This document shows positions 8,771-17,622 of a DNA stretch of 21,596 nt, one piece after another; the stretch's first letter is position 1, and every line of letters begins with the position of its first letter. The stretch comes from CAYYMZ01 sp964473025. Its GTDB lineage: Bacteria; Patescibacteriota; UBA1384; DTJR01. Made by a program: the position numbers and the translations under genes. Under the pieces are notes generated by a model. That model was not told where the DNA came from, made no database searches, and saw only the letters and a list, made by a program, of their open reading frames with translations. The stretch is taken from assembly GCA_964473025.1 (NCBI GenBank), contig CAYYMZ010000016.1:1-21596 (forward strand), in the 5' to 3' direction.

Positions 8771-9552
8771 TTAACGTATACCAGGCCTTCAACGCGCAGA
8801 TCTGCGTACTCTTTTATGTCTGGACGGTTCTTCTCTAGGGCTTGTTTTAATGCACTTATCTGGTTGTTGAGTGACTCCGAGGTGTCAAAAACAATGTCGT
8901 AATTTTTAGAACTTCTAAGGATTAACTTATAACTTGTTTCCTCGATACGCCCCTCGGTAATTTTTAAACCCATCTCCTGCGTTTTCTTGAGAGCGTTGAG
9001 ATAAAAATTAATAAAGTTCGGGGTGGTTATTTTATCCCCAATCTCAATTTTGATTGAGCTTTTATCAACCAGCGGAATTTGACTCGGTACCGGTTTTGCA
9101 ACTTCATAGGCATAACCGTAATTATCGATATTGAAACAAACATCAGAACACCAGGTGAGCACCTGATCCCTTTCGCTGGCAACTATCAAAACGGTGGAAG
9201 GCAAACCCCTTACGATCTTTGCCTGCTCTAATATGGGAAATTTTCTGGTTAACTGGTTGAGATATTGTCCGGGTAGGAAAAATAAAATATTTTTTCCAAG
9301 CAGTGTTTTGTGCAGGTAGTCGGACACCTCGACTGACTTAATTCCTTCCACCTGAATATCTTTTATTCTAAAATACGGACCAAACGCTACAATATAAATC
9401 AAAAAAATTAATAGACCAAGATATAATAATGTTTTAAGAGGACGCAGATTGAGGTTAAATTTCCTGACATTCTTTACACCTGCGGTTCTACCCAATATTT
9501 CCGGGCTGCGATACGATTCTCTTTGCACTAAATCGTCTTTACGAAATTTCAT
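8767..9552 (-). CDS. ftsQ: Cell division protein FtsQ/DivIB
   Basis: Bitopic divisome protein that links early and late division proteins through FtsL and FtsB-type partners. There is a basic cytoplasmic tail (about 1-40), one transmembrane helix at about 41-57, a POTRA domain starting FRIKDIQVEGIKSVEVSDYL (61-80), and the FtsQ beta domain. Two cysteines in the extracytoplasmic part, C135 and C139 (WCSDVCFNID), could form a disulfide or bind metal; that is inference. The length of 261 aa is normal. The ATG lies inside the end of murB (14-nt overlap), and its TGA overlaps the recJ ATG by 4 nt. The family has low sequence conservation, but position and architecture are decisive. Confidence 0.9.
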   Translation of the reverse strand: MKFRKDDLVQRESYRSPEILGRTAGVKNVRKFNLNLRPLKTLLYLGLLIFLIYIVAFGPYFRIKDIQVEGIKSVEVSDYLHKTLLGKNILFFLPGQYLNQLTRKFPILEQAKIVRGLPSTVLIVASERDQVLTWCSDVCFNIDNYGYAYEVAKPVPSQIPLVDKSSIKIEIGDKITTPNFINFYLNALKKTQEMGLKITEGRIEETSYKLILRSSKNYDIVFDTSESLNNQISALKQALEKNRPDIKEYADLRVEGLVYVK

Positions 9553-10495
9553 CCCAGTCCCCTAAGTACTCAATTTCCTCAATAAGTGTGACTTGAAATT
9601 TTTCCTCAACTGCTTGACGCATTTTTTCAATCAATTTTCTAACATCCGTTGCATTGGCTTTCCCGGAATTAATAATCCAGTTGGCGTGGTTGCGGAAAAC
9701 GTGTATCCCGTCTTGGGAAAACTTTTTAGCGCCTGCTTGATCTAAAAGATAACCAGCGGTTTTCGCAATTTGATCCCCTGTGGCAACATCAGTTCCTGCG
9801 GGATTTTTAAAAATACTACCACATGTCTTCTCCCCGATTGGCTGTTTTTCCTCTCTAATGTTTTTATAACGTACGATATCGGAAAGAATATCTTCTTTTT
9901 TGCGCCTCTGGAGCTGAAAAATCGCACTTAGGATGACCGGTGGAGAATCCTCCTTTTTATATTTGAGTTTACTTTGCCGATACTGGAAATTAAACCAGCT
10001 ACCCTTAGCGTTTAATATCTTTTCTGATGAAATCATGACCGAAGACGATTGGAGGTGCCTTGAGATACTGATGCCATGAGCCCCCGCGTTTACCACAACA
10101 GCTCCACCAACCGTTCCGGGAATCCCGTAAAGCGGCTCAAGACCACCCAGCCCCTTAGAGGCTGATTCCAAAATTAACCGCGAGAGAGCGACTCCACTGT
10201 CCGATATTACCCTGCCCGTTTTTTCATCTATCTGAAAAGAAGATGTTCTATTTCTGATCAAGAGTCCATTAAATCCTTTGTCTGAACAAATTACATTAGT
10301 GGTATTTCCGATTACTTTATATGGTGCTCCGATTTTGCGAGCAGCCGCGACCGTTTCGATTAACTCGTCGATTGTTTTGACCTCAATAAAAAAATCGCTA
10401 GTCCCGCCTACGCCCAAAGACGAGAAATCCCTAACCGAGACGTACTCTTTGACGCTCGGAATTAATTCCTTGATTTTTGTTTGCCAATTGCTCAT
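9539..10495 (-). CDS. murB: UDP-N-acetylenolpyruvoylglucosamine reductase
   Basis: FAD-dependent, NADPH-using reductase that makes UDP-MurNAc, the substrate of MurC. The FAD-binding fold shows SSLGVGGTSDFF at 25-36 and EPLYGIPGTVGGAVVVNAGAHG at 120-141. The catalytic region has YRQS at 172-175, GSIFKNP at 226-232 with the proton-donor Ser227, and a C-terminal Glu in LIEEIEY (E307). The length of 318 aa fits the family. The ATG overlaps the TGA of the murG-murC fusion by 4 nt. This makes murC followed directly by murB, a common arrangement, so the consecutive UDP-MurNAc and UDP-MurNAc-Ala steps are translated in series. Confidence 0.96.
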   Translation of the reverse strand: MSNWQTKIKELIPSVKEYVSVRDFSSLGVGGTSDFFIEVKTIDELIETVAAARKIGAPYKVIGNTTNVICSDKGFNGLLIRNRTSSFQIDEKTGRVISDSGVALSRLILESASKGLGGLEPLYGIPGTVGGAVVVNAGAHGISISRHLQSSSVMISSEKILNAKGSWFNFQYRQSKLKYKKEDSPPVILSAIFQLQRRKKEDILSDIVRYKNIREEKQPIGEKTCGSIFKNPAGTDVATGDQIAKTAGYLLDQAGAKKFSQDGIHVFRNHANWIINSGKANATDVRKLIEKMRQAVEEKFQVTLIEEIEYLGDWDEIS

Positions 10496-12960
10496 CTTGA
10501 TCTTAAATATTTTTCTGAAATTTTATAAACGTCGGTAGCACCCATTGTTAAAATAATATCACCTTTCCTGCTCTCTTTCTGAACTATTTTCAAGGCAGCA
10601 TCGTAATTTTCGGCATAAATAGCATTTTTTTGCGACTTAATATTTATATCTTCGACCAAAGCGGCACTGGTGTGAACTTCCTTCTCTCCTTCATCTCGGC
10701 CAGGCACTTTAAACACCGGCAGGATAATTAAAACATCTTCCTTGGATTTAGCAAAGGCGGAAACAAACTTTAAATAAAGATTGTTGAGGCGGTTTTGCTG
10801 ATGCGGCTGGAAGATAACTATTTTTCTGCCTTTCGATTTCAAATCTATGAGCGCGGAGAGGGTGGCTACAACCTCTGTCGGATGATGGGCATAATCGTCA
10901 TACAAAGCCACACCGGCGCGAGTACCGACTTTAACGAACCGGCGCGCCGCGCCGGTATATTTTTCAAACACCTCTTTTGCAATATCTTCAGAAATACCAA
11001 AATAGGATGACAGAGCTAGTGCTCCGGCACAATTTAGAGCAAAATGCTTACCGGGAATGGTGGTCCTAAAGTTGTGTTTTTCCCTTCTTGCAGTTATATC
11101 AAAGCTAATAAATGTACCATCTGCCCGATAGTGATCGATCGCAAAATCAGCGGATGGTTTAAAACCATAAGAAATAATCTGAATTTTTTTATTGCGGATG
11201 ATACTGGAGTTATCCTTAACGACATCATAGGTATTTAAATCATCAGCGCAATAGACAAGACATCCACCCGCGTATATACCGCCAACAAATTTTGAGAAAT
11301 GTTTCTTTATCTCTTCTAGTCCCCCCTCGAAAAAATCCAAATGTTCCTCTTCGATATTTGAGATAAGAGCAACTTTGGTCGGAAATGATAAAAATGCGTC
11401 ATCGTATTCGCACGCTTCGGCAATAAAATGTTCACCGCGTCCCAATTGTACCGTTTTATTGCTTTGTGTTGAGGTGGCACCAATTAAATAAGAAGGGCTG
11501 TAGATCAATTTATCAAAAATCCTAGCTACCAGAGTCGAGATAGTTGTTTTGCCGTGCATACCGGAAACAGAAATTCCCGTGTGGCCCTTCATTAGAAGCG
11601 CAATTGCTTCGGGACGCTTGATGATTGGGATTTTAAGGCGCCTAGCTTCTTCGTGTTCATCGCGGGCGGCTGAACTCTCATCCGCGGCCGAAGAGTAAAT
11701 AACTAAATCCAAATCAGGCGTTATATTTTCTTTCGAATGCCCAGCAATCTTTAGGTCGCTACCAGAAACTCTCTTACCCATTTTTTTCAAAATTTCCGCA
11801 ATACCTTTCATCGAAACACCGTCGACGCCGATCAAGAAAATGTTTTTATATTGCTTGAGTTTCAACCGATCGAGTTCGTCGGAGATTGCCCGAGCCATCA
11901 CCGCACTTGATGAGGGAAAAAAGATTTGATCTAATTGACTTTTTTCCTTACTATCCAGCAGTTTTTTTATTAGTTTTATAAATTCTTCACTTCCCTGATT
12001 GTGTTCGAAAACTTCCGCAAAGCCATTTTCTTTAAGATAGCGAGCGTTTATAACCTGGTGGGCAGTAACTTCTTTTCTTATCGGAACAAAAAGTGCTTTC
12101 TTATGGCAAGCCGCCGCTTCAAAAATGGCCGTCGCCCCAGCCCTTGATATGACAAGTGATGCATCGCTGATCATTTCATCCATATCGTGTGAAAAACCAA
12201 TTGGCGTGTAAAACTTCTTTATTGATTCCGGTAACCTAGCTTTAAATTGTGCCGCCTGCGAAAGATTCGCGGGTCCCGTAATATGAATAATTGGCTTAAG
12301 ACCGACGATTTTTTCCGCTGTCTTGTAAATTAATTGGTTTAACTCTTCAGCCCCCGAAGATCCGCCGACAACCAAAATATATTCTCCGGATCGAGGCAAC
12401 ATTTCAAAGCTCTTTTCAAATTTTTCATTCACGGGTAAACCAGCATAAAACGCTCTAAAACGTATTTCACGAGGCATTGCAGTTAAGGGAAAGGCCACGG
12501 CAATACGGCGCGAAAACCTAGCCGCAATCCGGTTGGCAAGACCGGGCAAAATGTCTGATTCGTGTAAAATAACTGGGACGCCTTTCAAAGATGCAGCTAA
12601 AACCACAGGCAGCGAAACAAAACCGCCCTTTGAAAAAATAACTGCGGGTTTCTTTGTGCCCACAAGATATAGGGACTGGAAAAAACCCGCTAAAAATAAG
12701 AAGAAGTCAAAAAAGTTTTGAAAGATAGACCAGAAATTGATATAACGCCTGAATTTCCCACAAAAAATTTTCTGATACTTAATCCCTTCGGCTTGAGCCG
12801 CTTTTCTTTCAAGATCTAGCCCTGAACCCATGTACTCAAGCTCTATTTCGGGGTTGTTTTTTTTGAGTTCTCGCCCCACAGATAAAAGCGGGAAGACATG
12901 TCCCCCGGTTCCGCCTCCCGTTAAAATAATCAATTTTTTAGACAGTTTGGCTGTTTGCAT
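10492..12960 (-). CDS. murG/murC: Fused MurG glycosyltransferase and MurC UDP-MurNAc:L-alanine ligase
   Basis: One uninterrupted 822-codon frame holds two enzymes. Residues about 8-366 are MurG, which adds GlcNAc to lipid I to make lipid II: GGGTGGH at 15-21, SKGGFVSLP at 110-118, HESD at 133-136, GGSSGAEELN at 199-208, SRAGATAIFEA at 272-282. Residues about 371-822 are MurC, which ligates L-Ala to UDP-MurNAc: IGVDGVSMKGIAE at 377-389, P-loop SGMHGKTT at 466-473, DDYAHHPTE at 688-696, FQPH at 717-720. Almost no linker separates the domains; the first ends DELDRLKLKQ and MurC begins at YKNIFLIG. Both sets of active-site motifs are present, so both activities are expected. MurC has GVDG where GIGG is usual and GATD where GAGD is usual. 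The ATG overlaps ftsW by 23 nt. A sequencing frameshift joining two genes is possible but unlikely given two intact domains. Confidence 0.93.
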   Translation of the reverse strand: MQTAKLSKKLIILTGGGTGGHVFPLLSVGRELKKNNPEIELEYMGSGLDLERKAAQAEGIKYQKIFCGKFRRYINFWSIFQNFFDFFLFLAGFFQSLYLVGTKKPAVIFSKGGFVSLPVVLAASLKGVPVILHESDILPGLANRIAARFSRRIAVAFPLTAMPREIRFRAFYAGLPVNEKFEKSFEMLPRSGEYILVVGGSSGAEELNQLIYKTAEKIVGLKPIIHITGPANLSQAAQFKARLPESIKKFYTPIGFSHDMDEMISDASLVISRAGATAIFEAAACHKKALFVPIRKEVTAHQVINARYLKENGFAEVFEHNQGSEEFIKLIKKLLDSKEKSQLDQIFFPSSSAVMARAISDELDRLKLKQYKNIFLIGVDGVSMKGIAEILKKMGKRVSGSDLKIAGHSKENITPDLDLVIYSSAADESSAARDEHEEARRLKIPIIKRPEAIALLMKGHTGISVSGMHGKTTISTLVARIFDKLIYSPSYLIGATSTQSNKTVQLGRGEHFIAEACEYDDAFLSFPTKVALISNIEEEHLDFFEGGLEEIKKHFSKFVGGIYAGGCLVYCADDLNTYDVVKDNSSIIRNKKIQIISYGFKPSADFAIDHYRADGTFISFDITARREKHNFRTTIPGKHFALNCAGALALSSYFGISEDIAKEVFEKYTGAARRFVKVGTRAGVALYDDYAHHPTEVVATLSALIDLKSKGRKIVIFQPHQQNRLNNLYLKFVSAFAKSKEDVLIILPVFKVPGRDEGEKEVHTSAALVEDINIKSQKNAIYAENYDAALKIVQKESRKGDIILTMGATDVYKISEKYLRSR

Positions 12961-14065
12961 GACGAGATATATTTAGCAGAATTCCGATTTGAATAAAAGA
13001 GATGACCAGCGATGAACCACCGTACGAAATAAACGGCAAAGTAACGCCCGTCAGAGGAATAAGACCCAGCATTGCGGCGATATTAACAAACGCCTGAATT
13101 ATTAGAGACGAAGTGATTCCAATGGCCAAAAGACGCCCGAAACCATCGGAAGCATTTTTGGCAACCCTTAGCCCAAGGAAGAATAAATACATATAGGCGA
13201 TGATAACAAGCGATGCTCTCAAGAAGCCAAGTTCTTCGGCAACAATGGCAAAAATAGAGTCGGTGTGCGGTTCGGGGAGATACTTTAACTTTTGAAGCGA
13301 GTTGCCGAAGCCGAGGCCCCACAAACCGCCCGTTCCAACCGCGATAAACGCCTGATTGATATGATAGGAACGTCCTAAACTCTCAGCAGCAGGGTTCAGG
13401 AAGGTTAAAAACCTATCCCAACGATATGAGGAGGTCCTGATAAAAAGTGCGAAAATCGCTGCTAACAAAATACCAAGTGAATAAAAATTCCAAAGCGGTG
13501 CACCGGCGGCAAAGAATACAACCATTGAAGAAAGAATTAAAACCGTTAAAGTTCCTAAGTCTGGCTCTAAGATTATTAGGGCTGAAATTGCTCCCAGCAT
13601 CAAGAGAAGGGGGAAAAAGGATTTTTCAATCCTTTTCATGTCATCTCTCCTGGCTTCCAGCCAAGTGCAAAGATAAATAATAAATGCTACCTTGGCAAAT
13701 TCAGACGGTTGGAAAGGCGCAATACCGAGATTTATCCACCTATGCGCTCCCTTCGATTCGACACCAATCTGTGGAATAAAAACAATTATAAGAAGAAGGA
13801 CCGCGATTGCAATAATCCAAAGAGCAATTTTTTTGTACCCGCGATAGTCAATATTTGAAAAAATTACCATTGCCACGACGCCGATAATTAAAGCAATCGC
13901 CTGGTGCCAAACGTAATAATAATCATTTAATCCCTTGAAATTATCGTAGGCGATCACAACAGATGCCGAAGCAATCATGATTAAGCCAAACAAACTTAAG
14001 CCGATTGCCAAAAGTGCAATTTTATAATCCGGTTTTGCTCTTCGGTCTAGGTAATTATGAGCCAT
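12938..14065 (-). CDS. ftsW: Septal peptidoglycan glycosyltransferase FtsW (SEDS family)
   Basis: Polytopic SEDS polymerase that uses lipid II at the septum with its partner FtsI. About ten transmembrane segments are visible. SEDS signatures are GAHRWINLG at 106-114, FQPSEFAK at 118-125, EPDLGT at 167-172, and KYLPEPHTDSIFAIVAEELGF at 261-281. In the last of these, D269 aligns with the catalytic Asp of FtsW/RodA. PLTGVTLPFISYGGSS lies at 337-352. The length of 375 aa is typical. RodA shares these motifs, but position between murD and murG with ftsI in the same operon favours FtsW. The ATG overlaps murD by 11 nt. Confidence 0.94.
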   Translation of the reverse strand: MAHNYLDRRAKPDYKIALLAIGLSLFGLIMIASASVVIAYDNFKGLNDYYYVWHQAIALIIGVVAMVIFSNIDYRGYKKIALWIIAIAVLLLIIVFIPQIGVESKGAHRWINLGIAPFQPSEFAKVAFIIYLCTWLEARRDDMKRIEKSFFPLLLMLGAISALIILEPDLGTLTVLILSSMVVFFAAGAPLWNFYSLGILLAAIFALFIRTSSYRWDRFLTFLNPAAESLGRSYHINQAFIAVGTGGLWGLGFGNSLQKLKYLPEPHTDSIFAIVAEELGFLRASLVIIAYMYLFFLGLRVAKNASDGFGRLLAIGITSSLIIQAFVNIAAMLGLIPLTGVTLPFISYGGSSLVISFIQIGILLNISRHANSQTV

Positions 14066-15437
14066 TTTTCACCAGGCGGTTAAAATGTTCTCCGCGATGC
14101 TTGTATGAGTTAAATTGATCAAAGCTGGCCGAGGCGGGCGAGAATAAAACGGAAGAAAAATCCTTCGAGCTTTTTGAAATCGAAGACATTGCTTCGTCAA
14201 GAGTACTATTTTTTGATATTGCACCCTCGTAGCCGGTTTTTTTAAGTGCCTCAAATATTTCGTCTGCGGTCTTTCCAAAAAGATATACCGCTTTTAAATT
14301 ACCGTCGTTAGCCGCTTCTTTTGCTAAATCGTCGAAGGCCAAACCCTTGCTTGAGCCGCCCATAATCAAAACGTAACCCTCCCCCATCGTTTTCATCGCT
14401 TCAACTGTAGAAACGGGATTAGTCGCCGCCGAATCATTATAATATTTAACGCCGTCTCTATTTTCGACAAGCTCTATGCGGAAAGGAAGTTTTTTAAAAT
14501 TGTCAGAAACTTTATTTGTGTCCACCGTATAATGCATCGCGAAAGCAAAAGTAAGGGCTGCTATTAAATCAATCTGTACAATCTTCATCTTCTCGCAAAG
14601 ACCGGTAATATCGCCGAATGCGTGCTTGCGTTGCTCAATTACACATTCAAGCCGATCTTCAACCAATCCACATCCGGTTTCGACTGCGTGATCTGAAAAA
14701 TATACCTTTTGAGCTGGTGTAGTAGAAATAATCTTCCTTATGTTCTCTGAGTCATGGGCAATGATCAGGCCATCAGCGCCCATCTTTTTAATAAGTTGTC
14801 CCTTAGAGCCCAAATAATCTTCCATGCTCGGGTGAAAATTGAAATGTATTCCCTGATTTGCGTGAAAGCTTAAATGGTCCGAGGTTATCGGTAGAATTAG
14901 CGCAACATCGGGTGCATATTCTAAATCCTCTGTTTGAAAGCTCGAAAGCTCAAGGACACAAAACGAATCGTCCGTTGTTTCATCTAAAAATTTAATCAGT
15001 GGATTGCCGATGTTACCCCCGACAAAATACTTATGTCCGTTCTGAGCAAAAACTTCCGCCAGCAGACCGACTGTCGTACTCTTGCCCTTGGTGCCAGTGA
15101 CAGCGATAATTTTCCCCCTGTGATTTGCGAAAAATAAATTTGTAGGGGTTGTTAGTTTCGCATTATTCGGTAAAAGTCCTAAGATCGAATCACGTTTTAA
15201 ACCGGGACTTCTAAAGGCAACTTCTGTCTCTGCGCAATTTTCTTTCGCAAAAGGGCCCAAAACAAGTTTCGCCCCGCTTCTTTCAATCTCGAGTGCCTTT
15301 TGATCGGACAATTCGCCCTCATCAAAAACTGTAATATTATCAATCGAATGTTTAGAAAAATATGAAAGCAGGGATTCGCCTTCGGTGCCGAATCCAAAAA
15401 TCCCGATTTTTTTGCCGTTTAATTCTTCTATCTTCAT
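14055..15437 (-). CDS. murD: UDP-N-acetylmuramoylalanine--D-glutamate ligase
   Basis: Cytoplasmic ATP-dependent ligase that adds D-Glu to UDP-MurNAc-L-Ala. The N-terminal Rossmann-like UDP-binding domain begins IGIFGFGTEGESLL (11-24). The central Mur-ligase domain has the P-loop GTKGKST at 115-121 and the LELSSFQTED stretch typical of MurD. The C-terminal domain carries NDSAATNPVST and the family-typical SPASASFDQF motif followed by HRGEHF. The length of 460 aa is normal. It starts 3 nt after mraY stops and has no clear Shine-Dalgarno, so it probably relies on coupling. The neighbour murE, which would add the third residue, is not present anywhere in the window. Confidence 0.96.
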   Translation of the reverse strand: MKIEELNGKKIGIFGFGTEGESLLSYFSKHSIDNITVFDEGELSDQKALEIERSGAKLVLGPFAKENCAETEVAFRSPGLKRDSILGLLPNNAKLTTPTNLFFANHRGKIIAVTGTKGKSTTVGLLAEVFAQNGHKYFVGGNIGNPLIKFLDETTDDSFCVLELSSFQTEDLEYAPDVALILPITSDHLSFHANQGIHFNFHPSMEDYLGSKGQLIKKMGADGLIIAHDSENIRKIISTTPAQKVYFSDHAVETGCGLVEDRLECVIEQRKHAFGDITGLCEKMKIVQIDLIAALTFAFAMHYTVDTNKVSDNFKKLPFRIELVENRDGVKYYNDSAATNPVSTVEAMKTMGEGYVLIMGGSSKGLAFDDLAKEAANDGNLKAVYLFGKTADEIFEALKKTGYEGAISKNSTLDEAMSSISKSSKDFSSVLFSPASASFDQFNSYKHRGEHFNRLVKNGS

Positions 15438-15440
15438 GAT

Positions 15441-16460
15441 CTAAGCATTAAGAAAAACAAGTGAGAGGCCAATCGCCGTGGTGATTCCATTAATAATCCA
15501 AAAGCGCATCGTTACTTTTGTCTCAGGCCAACCCAAAGCCTCAAAGTGATGGTGAATGGGCGCCACTAAAAACACTTTTTTATGAAACAGTTTTTTGGAC
15601 ACGATTTGAATGATGGTTGAGATTGCTTCGGCCAAAAATACAAAACCAATAAACGGCAGGGCGTAAATAGTATTGGTCAAAAAAGCAATGACCGCTAAGG
15701 TCATTCCCAGCGCCATTGAGCCCGTATCACCCATAAAAAATCTGGCGGGGAAAACATTAAACCACAAGAAAGCCAGGGTCGCACCGAGAACTGTGGCACA
15801 AAATATCGCCAAGGGATCGTTGCCCTGCATCAATGAAATTAAAGTGTATGCGCCAAAGGCAATCGCGAAAATTCCGCCGGCTAAACCATCCAATCCGTCT
15901 GTTTGATTGGCGGCAAAAGCAGAGAAGATCAAAACCGCAATGAAAACCGGAACATACCAGTATCCTAAAACAAAATCTCCTAGTCCTGGGACGAAAAGAG
16001 GACGAGTAATCCACTCTAGTTTATATGCAAACCAAAACGCCCCCGCGCCGGCAATGATCGCGTAGAATAAAAATTTTGTCCTAAACCTCATACCTCCGCG
16101 TGCAACCCCAATACCGAAAACATTCATTAGGTCATCTATGGCACCGATAAAACCCGAAGAAACAAGTGTAAGTAGTGGGAGCAATGTTCCGCTGCGGCTT
16201 AAGTTAGCAAGCGCCGTAATAACACCGGTTACACCCCAAATTAATACTCCGCCCATCGTTGGCGTGTTTTCCTTACCCTTGTGAAGGCGGGTGAAAATCG
16301 GTGTTTTATTGCCTTCATTATCAACATCGCGGATTCTTTTGCCAATTTTGTTTTTATAAAGAAAATCTGTAAAAAGAGGAGTAAACAAAACAGTAACGAC
16401 AAACGCGATTGCCGTGAAGATAAAAACCTCTAATACGCTTGAAGAAGTAAATATTGTCAT
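15441..16460 (-). CDS. mraY: Phospho-N-acetylmuramoyl-pentapeptide-transferase
   Basis: Integral membrane enzyme that transfers phospho-MurNAc-pentapeptide to undecaprenyl phosphate, making lipid I. About ten hydrophobic segments are seen. Active-site signatures are TPTMGG at 66-71, DD at 109-110 (AIDDLMNV), NQTDGLDGLAGG at 185-196, MGDTGS at 243-248 and the HHHFE loop at 303-307. The length of 339 aa is slightly short but within the family range. The ATG overlaps the murF TGA by 4 nt, and murD follows after 3 nt. Lipid I made here feeds the MurG part of the fusion protein further down the same operon. Confidence 0.97.
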   Translation of the reverse strand: MTIFTSSSVLEVFIFTAIAFVVTVLFTPLFTDFLYKNKIGKRIRDVDNEGNKTPIFTRLHKGKENTPTMGGVLIWGVTGVITALANLSRSGTLLPLLTLVSSGFIGAIDDLMNVFGIGVARGGMRFRTKFLFYAIIAGAGAFWFAYKLEWITRPLFVPGLGDFVLGYWYVPVFIAVLIFSAFAANQTDGLDGLAGGIFAIAFGAYTLISLMQGNDPLAIFCATVLGATLAFLWFNVFPARFFMGDTGSMALGMTLAVIAFLTNTIYALPFIGFVFLAEAISTIIQIVSKKLFHKKVFLVAPIHHHFEALGWPETKVTMRFWIINGITTAIGLSLVFLNA

Positions 16461-17620
16461 TTTAATTTCTCAACTAATTTATCCAAACGATTCGCGTGAA
16501 GCGAACCCTTAACTAAAACCACATCTCCGGGATGCAGGATTTCGTCAATCTCTTTCCCTAATTCTTCCACATTAGGGTACCACTTATCAAGTTTTGCGCT
16601 CTCAAATTGGTTTCCGACGCCAACTGTTAAGTCGGCAACTTTTTTGGCACGCTGTGCAACTTCAAGATGTGCCTTATCGGCAATAGGTTCAATCTCCGAC
16701 ATCTGTCCCAATATCGCCACTTTGCGGCCATATTTCGACGATTGGAGAACCTCGAGTGCAGCGAGCATCGAGAGGGGATTCGCGTTGTAACTTTCGTCTA
16801 AAATTAAAATGTCGCGCCGTGCGATAACCCTCTCTCCCCTACCCACTTGCGGTTTTAGATTTTTGACTTGATCTAAAATTTTCTCTGACTCCCCTGTCGC
16901 CAGATGCACCGCCAGAACAGCCAACTCAAGATCCCTGACTATATGCTCCCCCAAAAACCCAAACTCGGTTTGATATTTTTTAGAAGAAAGATAAAAATCA
17001 AACGTGGCCTTATTAGTTTGATACCTAATATCTTTCGCCAAGGCAGTTTCAACATTGCCAGTCAGCCTAACTTGAGCCTTGGGCTGGTTAAACTGGCTTG
17101 TTTTTTTTAATACATCTTCGTCGCATACGACATGGTCTTTGGCCGCTTGAGCAAGGCGCCATTTTTCTTGTGCTATTTTTTCAACCGACTTAAATGCCCC
17201 GATATGTGCAACACCAATATTAGTGATAACGGCAATGTCCGGCGCAGCAATTGAGATTAACTCATCCATATCGCCAGGTTTATCCGTCGCATATTCAAAA
17301 ACTGCAAATGCACTATATGATTTTAAAAATAACACCCTAAACGGAGCGCCAAAAAATATACCGGCAAAATCAAAGAAATTTTCTGGTGATTTCTTATAGC
17401 CCAAAATCGCCATCGGTAGGCCTATCTCGGTATTTAAATTTCCTTCGGCAACATAAGTTTTTTTGCGGACCGCTTTCAGCATCTCTCCTATCATATATTT
17501 CGTCGTTGTCTTGCCTGAACTGCCCGTAACACCGATAACATAAGGCCTGAAACGCCTTAAGACACCGCGAGCAAGCGCGGCCAATTCCCATTCTAAAATA
17601 TTCTTGATAAGTGTTCTCAT
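16457..17620 (-). CDS. murF: UDP-MurNAc-tripeptide--D-Ala-D-Ala ligase, short form lacking the N-terminal domain
   Basis: Mur ligase that adds D-Ala-D-Ala to the UDP-MurNAc-tripeptide. The P-loop GSSGKTT begins at residue 33, whereas in textbook MurF it lies near residue 100. The N-terminal UDP-sugar-binding domain is therefore missing and is replaced by about 29 mostly helical or hydrophobic residues (MRTLIKNILEWELAALARGV). Other motifs are NIGVAHIG at 134-141, GRGERV at 260-265 and ESYNANP at 276-282. The last of these is typical of MurF rather than MurE. The length is 387 aa against about 450 for the usual enzyme. The start is ATG two bases after the ftsI stop, without a Shine-Dalgarno. 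It could in principle have a broadened role because murE is absent, but nothing in the sequence proves that. Confidence 0.88.
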   Translation of the reverse strand: MRTLIKNILEWELAALARGVLRRFRPYVIGVTGSSGKTTTKYMIGEMLKAVRKKTYVAEGNLNTEIGLPMAILGYKKSPENFFDFAGIFFGAPFRVLFLKSYSAFAVFEYATDKPGDMDELISIAAPDIAVITNIGVAHIGAFKSVEKIAQEKWRLAQAAKDHVVCDEDVLKKTSQFNQPKAQVRLTGNVETALAKDIRYQTNKATFDFYLSSKKYQTEFGFLGEHIVRDLELAVLAVHLATGESEKILDQVKNLKPQVGRGERVIARRDILILDESYNANPLSMLAALEVLQSSKYGRKVAILGQMSEIEPIADKAHLEVAQRAKKVADLTVGVGNQFESAKLDKWYPNVEELGKEIDEILHPGDVVLVKGSLHANRLDKLVEKLK

Positions 17621-17622
17621 TG

